DNA of 64,000 bases from Forficula auricularia (GCA_024734495.1 JALMQS010000055.1:10079652-10143651); one strand, 5' to 3'. Positions 42,101 through 51,539 are shown, counted from the stretch's first letter. Numbers and translations: made by a program. The notes: generated from the letters alone by a model not told the origin.

Positions 42101-44009
42101 GCAGCAATTGGACTTTAGGAACCCCCATGGGGAGTCCTCTTAACTGTAAATAAATTTTGCCACGGAAATTGAATAGTTCCTAAATAGACAAATATTCAAA
42201 GCTTCTTTGAATTTAGCCAATTATTATTATTATTTGTTAAAATGTTAACATTGTCATTTAAATTATTTTGTTTAGTTGAGAATTCTCTGATTGTCCTATT
42301 AATAATGTGCATAGGGTAGTTATATGATATAGCCATATCTATGTAGTTCACAATATTTTTCCGCCTAAACTCATCATCACACAAAATAAAAATTCTCCTC
42401 AAAAAATAGTTCATACTTTAATTGAAAGTAATGGAAGGCAGCCCAGAGGTAGTGAGGAAAGAAAAAATTAACACATAAAATAAGGTGTAATTTATTGGAA
42501 TCCTTCCTCCTTTCCTTTCAAACCTTTTTCTTTTCCTTTTTATTTGTTTCATTCATTGACCCTTTGAAACCCTGAAGAAGGAGGGAAAAATCCTCCGAAA
42601 CGTCGGTTTGAAAGGAAAGGAGGAACAGTCCGTCTCTCTCCAGAGAAAATTTCGTTGCAAAAAAATAGTTCATACTATTGATCTTATATAGGAATGGTAT
42701 GTTGGAGAGGTAGTTGGATATCCTTCCACTATTTGAAGCTTTTTTATATATATATCAAATGATAGTGAGCCATCGCTTTTCTTTATTATTTCCAAATCCA
42801 AAAACGAAATCCTATCGTCCCTCTCTACCTCAAAAGTAAATTTGATATTTCGATGAAATTCATTAAAACCCCTAAGGATTGTTGAAATAGAGCATTCAGG
42901 CACAGAAACGATAGAATCATCGACATATTGCAAATAAAACACCAAACCCAGGGTTCCACGCATTGATGGTAAAACTTTCTTATTACAATTTCTGCAGCAA
43001 TTGGACTTAAGTAACCCCCCATAGGGAGTCCTCTTAACTGTAAATAAATTTTGCCACGGAAACTGAAATAGTTCCTAAATAAGAAAATATTCAAAGATTC
43101 TTTGAATTTAGCCAAAGGCATCAACGTAAATTCACAAATTTCACCCCAATACTCCTCAACGCAGAGCATCAAAAATTCTAAAGGGATGGATGTAAACAAA
43201 CTCTCAACATCAAAAGAAATCAGGACTTGTCCCCGGGGTACGATAAGATAAGATATTATTAAGAAATCAGTAAGCAATAGGAGAATCTACTTTAATTTCA
43301 CTAATCATCGTTTATTTTCATATGGTTTTTTTAAACAATTTTTCCTACTCAAGTTTTCAAATAGATCAATGGATATATTTTTTTAATCTGCATAATTTCG
43401 GCTGGCAATGAAGCCCGTATTACTGCGGGTCAATTGGAGCCTTGAAATCAAGCGTTAACGATTGATTTTCTTAAAAATTTTAAAATTTGGTACAAACGCG
43501 TTTTTCTTATGCGATTTTGCCACAATTTGACGAGTCACGTAATTTACTTATTTTTAAAAGAAACGGACTGATATTTTCGATCATTTAGATTTGAATATTT
43601 ACCAAACCCTGGGCCAGAAAGTTTTTTTAACTACGATATAAATATACTATACATATAAATAAGCTTTTTTTCCATCATACGATTTGGCTAGATTAATTGA
43701 AATATGTGCTTTCAGCCAACATTCCCTATTCACTACGTGTTAAAAGTCCGATTTTTAATAATTTATTCTCATTTCAAAAACACCCATTCATTCTAAAATA
43801 CCCATTATAAGGCAATACTTAGAATAAAAATGTCTTTAACATGTTTGTTTTTTTGGGACAAGAATTAAAATAAATACAGCTATGATCAAAGTTAAATAAA
43901 ATCATAAAATATATATACAGTATATATTACCTTCGTCTGAATAGCCAGTTCCAGCAAAAGCAAAAATGTACAAAAGTACAACGGAAAACGCTACTGCTAT
44001 GTTGACCAT
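33732..44009 (-). CDS. Gene B: small secreted cysteine-containing protein, paralog of gene A
   Basis: Spliced coding sequence: 43931-44009, 39902-39985, 33945-34067 and 33732-33877 (79+84+123+146 nt; 143 codons plus stop). Sites are GT-AG and all introns phase 1, exactly as in gene A. A signal peptide (MVNIAVAFSVVLLYIFAFAG) precedes a mature chain with Cys at 36, 71, 85, 100, 123 and 132. Shared stretches are KLDFC, DNSGEYKCVDY, RRICIPTDLG and LCKGR. The C5-X8-C6 spacing recalls odorant-binding proteins but the other spacings do not. No stop or frameshift is present, so the gene looks functional. The TATA box is at 44079. Introns of 3.9 and 5.8 kb carry a Penelope-like element, SINEs and MITEs. 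The function is unknown; secretion is the only firm inference. Confidence 0.8.
33945..34067 (-). CDS. Gene B exon 3
   Basis: This 123-bp exon has the acceptor TTTTTATTATAG and the donor GTAAGTC. It encodes DNSGEYKCVDY and RRICIPTDLG, phase 1 at both ends. Confidence 0.8.
34100..34547 (+). other. Intron 2 of gene B upstream of the TATA region
   Basis: A 60-codon plus frame at 34302-34484 lies here without a recognised domain. Base composition rises in GC toward 34500. I cannot say whether it belongs to the unit that follows. Confidence 0.3.
34548..34582 (+). promoter_or_regulatory. TATA box and initiator-like site
   Basis: TATAAAA (34548-34554) is followed about 25 bp later by CACCAGTC, resembling an arthropod initiator. 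Spacing and context fit a strong Pol II core promoter on the plus strand, opposite to gene B. Confidence 0.55.
34629..35219 (+). pseudogene. GC-rich unit with overlapping frames, possibly viral in origin
   Basis: Downstream of the TATA box an ATG at 34629 opens only 15 codons before a stop. Further on, two different plus frames stay open over the same bases: one from about 34854 to 35208 and one from 34941 to 35219. Composition is much GC-richer than the surroundings and ends abruptly at about 35215. Overlapping frames behind a TATA/initiator promoter are typical of the non-structural genes of insect parvoviruses (densoviruses), which are known as genome insertions, but I recognise no diagnostic motif such as a helicase box. 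A foreign insertion of another kind is equally possible. Stops in the 5' half indicate decay. Confidence 0.3.
35220..36839. repeat. Intron 2 of gene B: repeat mosaic
   Basis: Positions 35440-35640 are the dispersed repeat of 9935-10075. Positions 35797-35915 are SINE family A (minus). Positions 36240-36410 match the inverted repeat at 17675-17930. Positions 36540-36840 are the poly-C repeat with GACCACCGAGCGATGCTCGG. No gene is visible. Confidence 0.55.
36840..38830. mobile_element. Family 4 foldback element
   Basis: The arms 36845-37615 and 37640-38825 are inverted, with ends containing CGTGAATCACC and complement and a centre around AAGTTCTTAT near 37618. The right arm is interrupted by 38140-38600, which includes a VNTR MITE. 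Single-arm copies are at 16620-17220 and 22980-23620. Confidence 0.65.
38374..38575. mobile_element. VNTR MITE, family 7 (copy 1)
   Basis: The ends GGTGAACCGCGACCTAATAT and CGCGGATCACCCCTCGG are inverted relative to each other. Between them the 20-bp unit CAAGTACTTCCAAATATTTC is repeated several times. The frames reading WKYLEIFGST-type repeats are artefacts of this unit. Confidence 0.7.
38878..39017 (-). mobile_element. 5' truncated tRNA-type SINE, family C
   Basis: Target duplication AATATAAGAT (38868-38877 and 39018-39027) brackets a minus-strand SINE body with box B-like GGGTTCAAATCC and a poly-A tail. Gene A intron 2 (near 17985) has no SINE here. Confidence 0.75.
39161..39357 (-). mobile_element. 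Full-length tRNA-type SINE, family C
   Basis: Target duplication AACTTGTTTT (39151-39160 and 39358-39367). On the minus strand the head has box A-like TGGTCGAGAGGATAGCG and box B-like GGGTCTAATCC, followed by the family body and a long A tail (the T run on the plus strand). The empty site is visible in gene A near 18095. Confidence 0.8.
39498..39864. mobile_element. hAT-like MITE with 8-bp target duplication
   Basis: The inverted ends CAGGGGTCTTCAACG and GTTGAAGACCCTTG are flanked by 8-bp RTCTAATC (39490-39497, 39865-39872). Gene A holds the empty site near 18226. The interior has G and C runs and strong CpG. No transposase is present. The minus frames here are artefacts. Confidence 0.8.
39902..39985 (-). 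CDS. Gene B exon 2
   Basis: This 84-bp exon has the acceptor GGTTTTGTTCCAG and the donor GTAAGAAT, with phase 1 at both ends. It encodes QDGFKLDFCKEPTQDYV and on to TWEG. Confidence 0.8.
40035..40245 (-). other. Conserved part of gene B intron 1
   Basis: It matches 19186-19314 of gene A intron 1 (CCTCACTTGACGACTTTAA). This shows common ancestry of the introns and delimits the family-6 insertion in gene A. Confidence 0.65.
40481..40514 (-). ncRNA. Hammerhead-ribozyme-like core 5
   Basis: The minus strand reads CTGATGA, then a perfect stem GAAGAC-CAA-GTCTTC, then GAAACTATAGTC. Stem III would be the very short CTATAG before the UC cleavage position. This is the cleanest stem II of the set. Confidence 0.55.
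40636..40671 (-). ncRNA. Hammerhead-ribozyme-like core 6
   Basis: CTGAAGA, stem GGCC with a 12-base loop and GGCC, then GAAACGTC on the minus strand. Confidence 0.5.
41285..42000 (-). pseudogene. GIY-YIG nuclease of Penelope element 3, split by a SINE
   Basis: The part upstream of the SINE reads NNIVYQINCLDC and RVDEHKLS. After removing the SINE and one duplication copy it continues with NNTAFSTHAAEHSHSFDY and FKRDC at the end. The central YIG is degenerate (YIVQSSRS). Confidence 0.7.
41478..41793 (+). mobile_element. tRNA-headed SINE, family D, with 16-bp target duplication
   Basis: ACTTAATTTATGTTCA flanks it on both sides (41462-41477 and 41794-41809). The plus-strand head has TGGTCTAATGG (box A) and GGGTTCGATTCCCGG (box B), and the 3' end is T-rich. 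The head does not fold as a proper tRNA anticodon arm. Confidence 0.85.
42420..42660 (+). mobile_element. Short Penelope-related insertion with hammerhead-like motif
   Basis: Flanking copies of AAAAAATAGTTCATAC (about 42404 and 42660) indicate a target duplication within the RT frame. The insert contains AAGGAGGAATCC-type inverted segments, the core at 42572-42606 and the end CAGTCCGTCTCTCTCCAGAG shared with 16320. Confidence 0.65.
42572..42606 (+). ncRNA. Hammerhead-ribozyme-like core 2
   Basis: CTGAAGA, perfect stem GGAGG-GAAAAAT-CCTCC, then GAAACGTCGG. Confidence 0.5.
42670..43277 (-). pseudogene. Penelope-type reverse transcriptase, frameshifted
   Basis: The first frame gives LISFDVESLFTSIP and LRGLPMGGYLSPIAAE; after a shift near 42960 the second gives LQYVDDSIVSVP with the catalytic YVDD, then ISFLDLEI. 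These are Penelope RT motifs. The frame ends where the nested insertion begins. Confidence 0.8.
43290..43500 (-). repeat. Lone reversed unit of the 128-bp satellite with flank
   Basis: Positions 43390-43490 are a reversed satellite unit resembling the degenerate last unit at 30369. Positions 43290-43380 match the array flank at 30600-30690. Positions 43500-43860 beyond show nothing recognisable. Confidence 0.65.
43931..44009 (-). CDS. Gene B exon 1, signal peptide
   Basis: ATG at 44009 opens MVNIAVAFSVVLLYIFAFAG, then TGYSDE and the donor GTAATATA at phase 1. Confidence 0.85.
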
Positions 44010-44078
44010 ATTGAAGTCTATAGTATGTTATAGACTAGTTTGAAATAAGTAATAAGAAAATTCAAGTGGATTGTTCCC

Positions 44079-44085
44079 TTATATA
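44079..44085 (-). promoter_or_regulatory. TATA box of gene B
   Basis: TATATAA on the minus strand lies 70 bp upstream of the ATG. It is conserved in position with gene A and with 53308-53314. Confidence 0.7.
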
Positions 44086-44439
44086 TTGTAAATTATGCAT
44101 AGATAATTATATAGATAATTATTGATATGTATAGAAAAATATTAAAAATTATTTTCATATTATCAGTTTTATCGCTAACGAGTTTTTATTCCTAATCTGT
44201 CTTTTGTCTATCAACTAAAATACTGGGTGTTCCAAAGGACTCGTTCATTAAAAGTTTTCATGGAAAGAGTTAAGAGAAAATGTTGAACTTTGACATATTT
44301 ATGTTTTGGAATATGCTCTTTTTAAATAAATTATTAAAAAGTTTTGGACACTTTCTGCTTTGCCGCAATCGCTTATAATATAGATATTTGTCTAGATTAA
44401 TTTGTAACAACGCTAAGAGAAATTTCTCTAAAAAAATTT

Positions 44440-44515
44440 CCCTCTTGCCTAGAATCGAACCTACGAACTCTTGAACTAAAGTCATTAGCTTTAACCACTA
44501 GACCAATCTAAGATT
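44440..44515 (-). mobile_element. tRNA-like SINE head
   Basis: The minus strand has TTGGTCTAGTGGTTAAAGC (box A) and GGTTCGATTCTAGGC (box B). Arms do not pair as a proper tRNA. Confidence 0.45.
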
Positions 44516-44924
44516 AATATTTATACCATGATTTCTGTTACTAAAACTATAAATTTTTGATTTAGACTTTGTGTCGAGATAATATTGTATTCATTTGAAC
44601 TCGAATGAAAATGAAAAAACACCAATAGATTTTAAATTAAGACACATTAAATATATATTAATTAACGACGCAAATTTGAAATATAATTGTCAGCTCGGAT
44701 TTTAAAATGATGGCTCCAATCGATTTTCATTAACCAGGCAAATTTGAAGTATAATTGTAATTTTGAAATGAAAGACTCCGATTCATTTCAAATTAAGAAA
44801 CATTAAATATATTTTTTGTAATTAATTAAATTAATTGAACCGCGTAAATTTGAATAATTTCCATGATTCAGCCTGCGAATTTTTTGCAGTTCATAAATCA
44901 TTTCATTGTTTTTGTTTTGAAAAG
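44516..44924. other. AT-rich sequence inside composite insertion
   Basis: A weak internal repetition (AAATTTGAAATATAATTGT and variants at 44670 and 44740, each near CGATTTTCATT-type sequence) is visible. No gene is visible. Confidence 0.35.
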
Positions 44925-46450
44925 AAATAAACTGCAACGGATCGTTGCTAAACTTTATCCAAATTCATTTGAAATATTAATATGTTTGTTCCTTTATTAT
45001 TAATCAGATATCACTTGCAATTTGTAGTTCATATTGACATTAATTCAAAAATAATTCTCATTTAAGAGTCGAGGAATAACCATTCCACATTGGATTTTTG
45101 ACATTTCGGTTATTATTGTAACCATTGCTGAAGACATAGAGGAATCGACTTAAAATCAAAAATAGCCATCGATTCTCATCTAATACTTGAGGAATAACAA
45201 TTCTACATTAGGTTTTTGACGTTTCGATTATTATTGGTAACCATTGCTGAAGACATGGAGGAATCGACTTAAAATCAAAAATAACGATCGATTCTCATCT
45301 AATACTAGAGGAATAACCTTATTGCATTCCATTTTTGATGTTTTGACCATTAATGGCAACCTCTATTGAAAACGTGGAAGAATCGACTTAAAATCAAAAA
45401 GACTAAATTCTTTTATGGCAAACAACTCAAACTTGAGTTGTTTACCAAAAAAATTTAGTCTTTTTGATTTTAAGTCGATTCTTCCACGTTTTCAATAGAG
45501 GTTGCCATTAATGGTCAAAACATCAAAAATGGAATGCAATAAGGTTATTCCTCTAGTATTAGATAAGAATCGATCGTTATTTTGATTTTATGTCGATTCC
45601 TCCATGTCTTCAGCAATGGTTACCAATAATAATCGAAACGTCAAAAACTAATGTAGAATTGTTATTCCTCAAGTATTAGATGAGAATCGATGTCTATTTT
45701 TATTTTAAGTCGATTCCTCCATGTCTTCAGCAATGGTTACCAATAAAACCGAAATGTCAAAAATCCAATATAGAATGGTTATTCCTCAAGTATTAGATGA
45801 GAATCAATCGCTATTTTTGGTTTAAAGTCGATTTCTCTATGTCTTCAGCAATGGTTACCAATAAAAACCGAAACGCCAAAAATCCAATGTAGAATGGTTA
45901 TTCCTCAAGTATTAGATGAGAATCGATGGCTATTTTTGATTTTAAGTCGATTCCTCCATGTCTTCAGCAATGGTTACCAATAAAAACCGAAATGTCAAAA
46001 ATCCAATATAGAATGATTATTCCTCAAGTATTAGATGAGAATCAATCGCTATTTTTGGTTTAAAGTTGATTTCTCTATGTCTTCAGCAATGGTTACCAAT
46101 AAAAACCGAAACGCCAAAAATCCAATATAGAATGATTATTCCTCAAGTATTAGATGAGAATCGATGGCTATTTTTGATTTAAAGTCGATTCCTCCATGTC
46201 TTCAGCAATGGTTACCAATAAAAACCGAAACGTCAAAAATCCAATATAGAATGATTATTCCTCAAGTACTAGATGAGAATCAATCGCTATTTTTGGTTTA
46301 AAGTCGATTTCTCTATGTCTTCAGCAATGGTTACTAATAAAAACCGAAACGTCAAAAATCCAATATAGAATGATTATTCCTCAAGTACTAGATGAGAATC
46401 AATCGCTATTTTTGGTCTAAAATCGATTTCTCTGTCTTCAGCAAAGGTAA
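44925..46450. mobile_element. Foldback element, family 2 (copy 2), with expanded tandem units
   Basis: The left arm begins AAATAAACTGCAACGGATCG and the symmetry centre is near 45430. The right arm is not terminated but expanded: from 45590 to 46440 a unit of about 118 bp with TCTTCAGCAATGGTTACC repeats about seven times, with alternating variants. Confidence 0.75.
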
Positions 46451-47160
46451 CGGATAAGAAAACAACGCAGTTGCTATGGTTACTCATAAAAATTACTCCC
46501 AAATTTTTAGCATTTCACAGAGAGAAGCCTATCCATTCTTACTTAAGCAAGGCTAAATGAGCTATATTAAAACTTTCAAATGAATAAATTTTAAAGAATT
46601 TAAAAAATTAAAAAAAGTACCTCTAGAGTAAAGTACTTTAAAATATAATTTTACTAAAAACTTTATTTAACCTTTTTTGTGGTCCCCAAGGTACTTAATT
46701 AGGATATTAAATTTCATCAAAATTGGTTAAGTCATTTTCAAGATATTTAGAAAAAACTAAAAAAGTACTGAAATAAAGTACTAATGTTTGTGGGCCGATA
46801 TGTACCAAAAACTAATCAGCGCTTCATTTTGTTAAACTAATGGTAGGTTTTCAATTTCATTTCAATCGGTGCAACGGTGTGGAAAAAATCGTGGGGCAAA
46901 AAAACGATAACATACATCCATCCATACATACATACATACATACATCCGCACGCACTAAATGAAAAAATCGCACTTTTTGGCCTCTCGACGAGACCCCTTG
47001 TAATTTTTGGCAAAACCGTCACGTGCTAAAATTCAACCTAATTGAATACTACAATTTGTGACTTTAATTGAGTCCATGGGTTCCGTAGTCTTTACCTGAG
47101 GACCCTTTGAAGCCACGCTTGCCCCGAGAGCGATTACAATACTTTACCCATGCTTTGCAT
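46451..47160 (-). repeat. Dispersed element, family 8 (copy 1)
   Basis: 46600-47160 is an inverted match to 58636-59085, with CGTGACGGTTTTGCCAAAAA and GGCCAAAAAGTGCGATTTTT. A CATA microsatellite lies at 46910-46945. Further partial copies are at 59650-60075 and 62695-62800. Confidence 0.65.
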
Positions 47161-47429
47161 TGGATAAAGTAAAAATGAAATTTAAATTTAAATTTTAAAT
47201 TTAAATATATTCATAATTATTCCTCCCCCCCCCCCCCGCCACTCAAAAATTAAAGAGGCTAAGCTTTTAAGGGACGATGTATTTTTGGTAGTTTGGTAGT
47301 TTACGGGTATACATTTGGAGTGTGGTTTTTTAAGAGGAATAAAATATTTTGACCGAGATGCTGCCCGCCAGGGCACCAGCCCGAAGGGCCGAGCTTCGAG
47401 GGCGTGCCTTAGGCACGCACGAAAAGCTC
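47161..47429. other. C run and GC-richer patch
   Basis: A C run (47224-47236) and a GC-rich stretch with the small palindrome GCGTGCCTTAGGCACGC (47402-47418) followed by CTAA. It could be a Helitron 3' hairpin, but the rest does not support this. Confidence 0.3.
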
Positions 47430-48357
47430 GTTTTCTAAAGAACACCCCAAATTGTTTTATATCATAAGATTAAGTATTAAAAACTAAGAAGATTTTGTAT
47501 GCACTTAATGTCTAAAATTTATAATTTCTGAGTTATTTTAAGATATTTTATAAAATCTACCAATTTAACGTTCATCTTTAAAAATTAATAATAATTGAAC
47601 TATTTTATGTGGAATTAATTTGATCAATCATAACCCTTAATTAGACATTAAAGAATCTTACTTAATCATAATAATTCAAATTTTATATCCAGGATGACCA
47701 TAATAAACGTTTATTTCTGAAAATCAAAAAGTTGTTAATACACAATTTTTTTCAAATAAAATTTTAGTATTTTTCAATTCTACATAAAAATCCAATAGGA
47801 GTTTATTAAATTTTTCCCTATACCTAAAATGAATAATTTTTTAAATAAAAATTATTTTAAATTTCACTCGTCTTACATATTGATACATAATAAATAAGAT
47901 CTGGACGAGTCAAATTTAAAATATTTTTTATTTAAAAAACTATTCATTTTAGGTATAGGGAATATTTAACAAACTCCTATTGGATTTTTATGTAGAATTC
48001 AATAATACTAAAATTTATGCCATGTTTTATTTGAAAAAATTGATTATTAACAACTTTTTCATTTTCAGAAATTAACGTTTATTATGGTCATCCTGGATAT
48101 AAAATTTGAATTATTATGATTAAGTAAGATTCTTTAATGTCTAATTAAGGGTGATGATTAATCAAATTAATTCCACATACAATAGTTTAATTATTATTAA
48201 TTTTTAAATATGAACGCTAAATTGGTAGATTTTATAAACTATCTTAAAATAACTCAGAAATTATAAATTTTAGACATCAAGTGCATTATACAAAATCTTC
48301 TTAGTTTTTTACACTTAATCTAATGATATAAAAATATTTGGGGTGTTCTATAGAAAA
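47430..48357. mobile_element. Palindromic element with about 455-bp arms
   Basis: The arms start at TAAAGAACACCCCAAA and end at its complement at 48350, meeting near 47888 (ATATTGATACATAATAAATA). Arms contain GACCATAATAAACGTTTAT and complement. It is non-coding. Confidence 0.75.
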
Positions 48358-48533
48358 TAAGAAAGTTGATAGTGATTGTGTCAAAGCAGAAACTGTCCAA
48401 AAGTTGTTAATAATTTATTTAAAAAGAGCAGATTCCAAAACATAAATATGTCAAAGTTCAACATTTTCTCTCAACTTCTTCCATGAAAACTTTTAATGAA
48501 CGAGTCCTGTGGAACACCCTGTATATAATATAT

Positions 48534-48660
48534 ATTTTTTCTCAATTATTTTTTTAATACAATGAGTATTAAAATAAAGAATAAAATAAATATAAACCTA
48601 TTAAAAATATTTGTCTAAAAAAGATAGCCCCAACAAGGGGGAATGAATTTTGATTAAATA
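48534..48660 (-). other. Conserved upstream block of gene B
   Basis: The block around TTTGTCTAAAAAAGATAGCC is shared with 53530-53620 (orphan promoter copy) and 51780-51870. It marks the extent of the ancestral duplicated unit. Confidence 0.5.
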
Positions 48661-50530
48661 ATGCATTTCCTTTAAAAAAGAAATCCCCTTTTGTTCAGGA
48701 TAATGTTTTTTGTTTTTTTTAACAAAACAACATCATGTGGACAATTTCAAAACGAAGAACGAAAACATATTCAAGTGGTTGAAAGAAATTGATTTAAATA
48801 ATAGATAAATGTAATAAATAATACAAAAATGTCAAGAATATTTTTACGATATCACTGACTAAGTAAAATTGTTATCTATGAATATATTTTTAGAAAATAT
48901 AAATGATAATAAGCTTTTAACATTTCTTAAGAAATTATTACTCAACGAAATAATTAGAATAAAAAAATTATTGTTACTTTCACATTTATATTCTATAGAA
49001 TATAATGGGAGAGTATTGCAATGGCCTGTCTGGGTCCTGATTCTTTGAGAGTTTGTATCTCAGAGATGAAAAAAGTTAATTTCATTTTGTAACTTCTAGG
49101 TAGCTTGTGGTCCCCAGAGGCCAAAAAAGGGGCCAAAAATTCATTGGTCAGTGCGTACGTATGTATGCACGTATGTACGTATGTAAATCGGAAAACCGTA
49201 AGCGGACATTTACAGGAAAGATTTTTCGTTTTTTTAATTTTCTCAAAAATCGACTCTAACGATTTTTTTAAAGATTAATGTATTTATCAAGTGTCATGAG
49301 TTTAGTTGTGTCGAATTTTTAATCTGATTGAAAATTTGACAAAACTAATAACTCATGACATTTGATAAATAGATTAATCTTTAAAAAAATCGTTTTTGAG
49401 AAAATCAAAAAAACGAAATAAAGTCAAGGGGTTATAAATTAGTAGTGTCGCGATAGATTTCAAATAAATGAAAATGTGAAAGTCGTGTGATGACCACACT
49501 AGTTAAGTTTTAAGGTCTTTTCCCGGGCTTGTTTGGTACATATATATAAGGGAGCGACACAAGCAGCGAAATTCAAATATAATTTGAACCAATTTAAAAA
49601 AAAAAAAAAAATTAAAAATCTTTTACTTCAAGTTCTCTAGTTACGCCTCTGCTAATAATAATAACTAATAGATAAATGTAATATCAGGCGGGTTTTGAAG
49701 CTAGTAGGAAGATAAATATTTGATTTTTTTAGATCTCCTTGATTTAATAGCTTTTTTATTTGATGTCGTATAAAAAATAGTTTTTATGAAAGTTGTTTTG
49801 ATTTTTTTTCTAGATTTAGGATATGTAAAGAAAAATATAGATTTCTATTTAAAAAACAGAACTTGACCTTGAAATACCCTTGAAAGCTTGTTCTAGGTCC
49901 ACAAACAATAGTGTAATTTCGTTTTCCCTTTGATATAAATAAACTTTTATTTGAAACTTTTTTTCATATAATTATTCTGTTTTTGGAGTCATAAGACTGT
50001 CGTATAACGTTTTCATATCATAATTTTCATTTTTTTTTATCACAAACGTGTATTTATTTTTAATTTTTTTGACTAAATTACAAAAAAAAAAGTCGATCTG
50101 TGTCGTAGGACACCGGATAGGAACGAAGTTCCTTATTATAAAAATATTAATTTTAAGTTCTATTCTAGGTATAAAGAAAAATAATTATTCGGGTATACAT
50201 TTTTATTATGATTTTTTTATCGATAAAAAGCAAAGAAACTACTTTATAAAATTATCTTAACACCTTTATTTTATTTACAATGATTTATAAAAATATATAA
50301 TATATAATAATAATAATATACAAAAAGAAACAGGTATTTATATGAATAATAATAATTAAGCCTAATTATGTTCTATCATAGAAACTATAGCTTTATGGTA
50401 ACTAAAATAAGATATATATATTTGTGATTCGATTTTTGCCAAATATCTCGAGAAAACAGCATCGATAGTAGTAAGTACTAAAATTAATTACAGTTATTAA
50501 TGGTAATAATAAATTTATTAAAAATGTATA
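48661..50530. other. AT-rich intergenic sequence
   Basis: A hairpin at 49245-49405 has arms with TAAAGATTAATGTATTTATC and near-complement, next to GTACGTATGTA-type sequence. Positions 49555-49630 resemble 7855-7920. Positions 49900-50010 match 28860-28960 in reverse. No gene is supported; the 70-codon plus frame at 50048 has no domain. Confidence 0.45.
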
Positions 50531-50540
50531 TAATTTTCAT

Positions 50541-50880
50541 ACCATACCTTGGATCTTTTGTATTTTTTTCTTTTATTCTTTGTCGATACTCTTGTTGATA
50601 TTGCCTACTTGTTTTTTTTTTTATATTTTTCTCCGATACTGAAATTGATTATAAAATCATTAATTTCTCGTCTGATGTCTACTAACTTTACAGTCGTATT
50701 TAAAATTACACTGCAAAATATTATAATATATATAATATACGGTATATAAATTATATACCGTACCTTGTTTTTTTTTTCACGCTCCCGATACCTTTTTTGG
50801 TACTCGGCTTTTTTTCGTATTTCTTTCCTTCAAAGAAAATAAAATAAAAAATGTTAAAATTAAATCCATGAGTGCTAATC
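50541..50880 (-). pseudogene. Two exon-like segments encoding a charged repeat
   Basis: The minus strand at 50552-50645 (acceptor TTTCAG, donor GTATGG) reads SRQYQQEYRQRIKEKNTKDP. At 50766-50830 (acceptor TTTGAAG, donor GTACGG) it reads KKAEYQKRYREREKKNK. The two share a Y-Q-x2-Y-R-x-R-x-K pattern, as in repeats of charged helices. Phases of the two do not join directly. They may be decayed exons of the candidate gene whose start is at 51452. Confidence 0.3.
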
Positions 50881-51253
50881 GAGGGAGGGGATGGAGAGGT
50901 GGGTACTGAACAAACTTGTTTGGAAATATTTTTGAATTTGAGAAAAAACAGTATATGAATTTATACAATGTTTTACTCAGTATATTATATAAATATCTAA
51001 CTAATAGATACTCTAATAATAAATAAATAAATAATCTTAGATATTTTAATAATAATTCATCAAATCCTCGTTGGAAATCAAATTCCAAGGAATTTTTTCT
51101 TCTTCTTTAATTTTTATTTCCTTAAATAGAATAAATAAATAATAAAATTCAATTAATTAAATAAATAAATAAATTATAGGAATTAGTTATGAAATCAATT
51201 AGGGATTCACGGGGATTTTACACATACACCCACGATTAATATATAACGCTTAC

Positions 51254-51452
51254 CTTTAGTAGATTTTTTTTAATTGATTATTTTCTTCTATTAGCTGGAA
51301 ATATAATAAATAAATTAGTAGAATTATTGCAATATTCTTTTATTTATTTTCATTTCATTTTCATTTATTTATTAATTAAGTAAGCACACCTTTGTTATTT
51401 GTTGCTGAATAACGAAATGTTCTGAATGTTCTGTCTCTGAATTCGATGCCAT
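51254..51452 (-). CDS. Candidate gene start with one short exon, unidentified
   Basis: ATG at 51452 opens MASNSETEHSEHFVIQQQIT to a donor GTGTGC at 51389 (21 codons, phase 0). A second exon-like segment (51254-51294; acceptor TTCCAG, donor GTAAGCG) continues LIEENNQLKK but then meets a stop within an A run. Either the A run is an indel or the gene is dead. The upstream region is promoter-like. I cannot assign a family. Confidence 0.25.
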
Positions 51453-51539
51453 TTTATTGAATTCTATTATTCTGTCTATTAAATTAATAAAATTTTTAAA
51501 GAGGATTATTTCGATAAATAGAAGCAGAGAGGTAGAGGA

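Larger units (their letters stand above)
41285..43285 (-). mobile_element. Penelope-like element 3 with nested insertions, intron 1 of gene B
   Basis: RT (43285-42665), linker (42414-42225) and GIY-YIG (42000-41810 and 41477-41285) lie in order on the minus strand. They are interrupted by a hammerhead-bearing insertion (42420-42660), a second partial RT copy (42220-42075, matching 43110-42970) and a SINE (41478-41793). Confidence 0.8.
44221..48533. mobile_element. Composite insertion bounded by 145-bp inverted repeats, upstream of gene B
   Basis: 44221-44365 and 48388-48533 are inverted copies with ends TACTGGGTGTTCC and GGAACACCCTGTA; TA lies at both edges. The conserved gene B upstream sequence stops at 44220 and resumes past 48533, as the orphan copy at 53480-53620 shows. 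The interior holds a tRNA-like SINE, a foldback family-2 element, family-8 repeats and a large palindrome. Confidence 0.6.

Noticed and set aside
5529..44009. Odorant-binding protein assignment for genes A and B
   Set aside because: Only the last spacing (C5-X8-C6, gene B) fits; the C2-X3-C3 signature is absent, so no family name was given.
47402..47440. Helitron 3' end
   Set aside because: A small hairpin followed by CTAA is present, but there is no following T, no 5' TC end and no helicase; the evidence is too thin.
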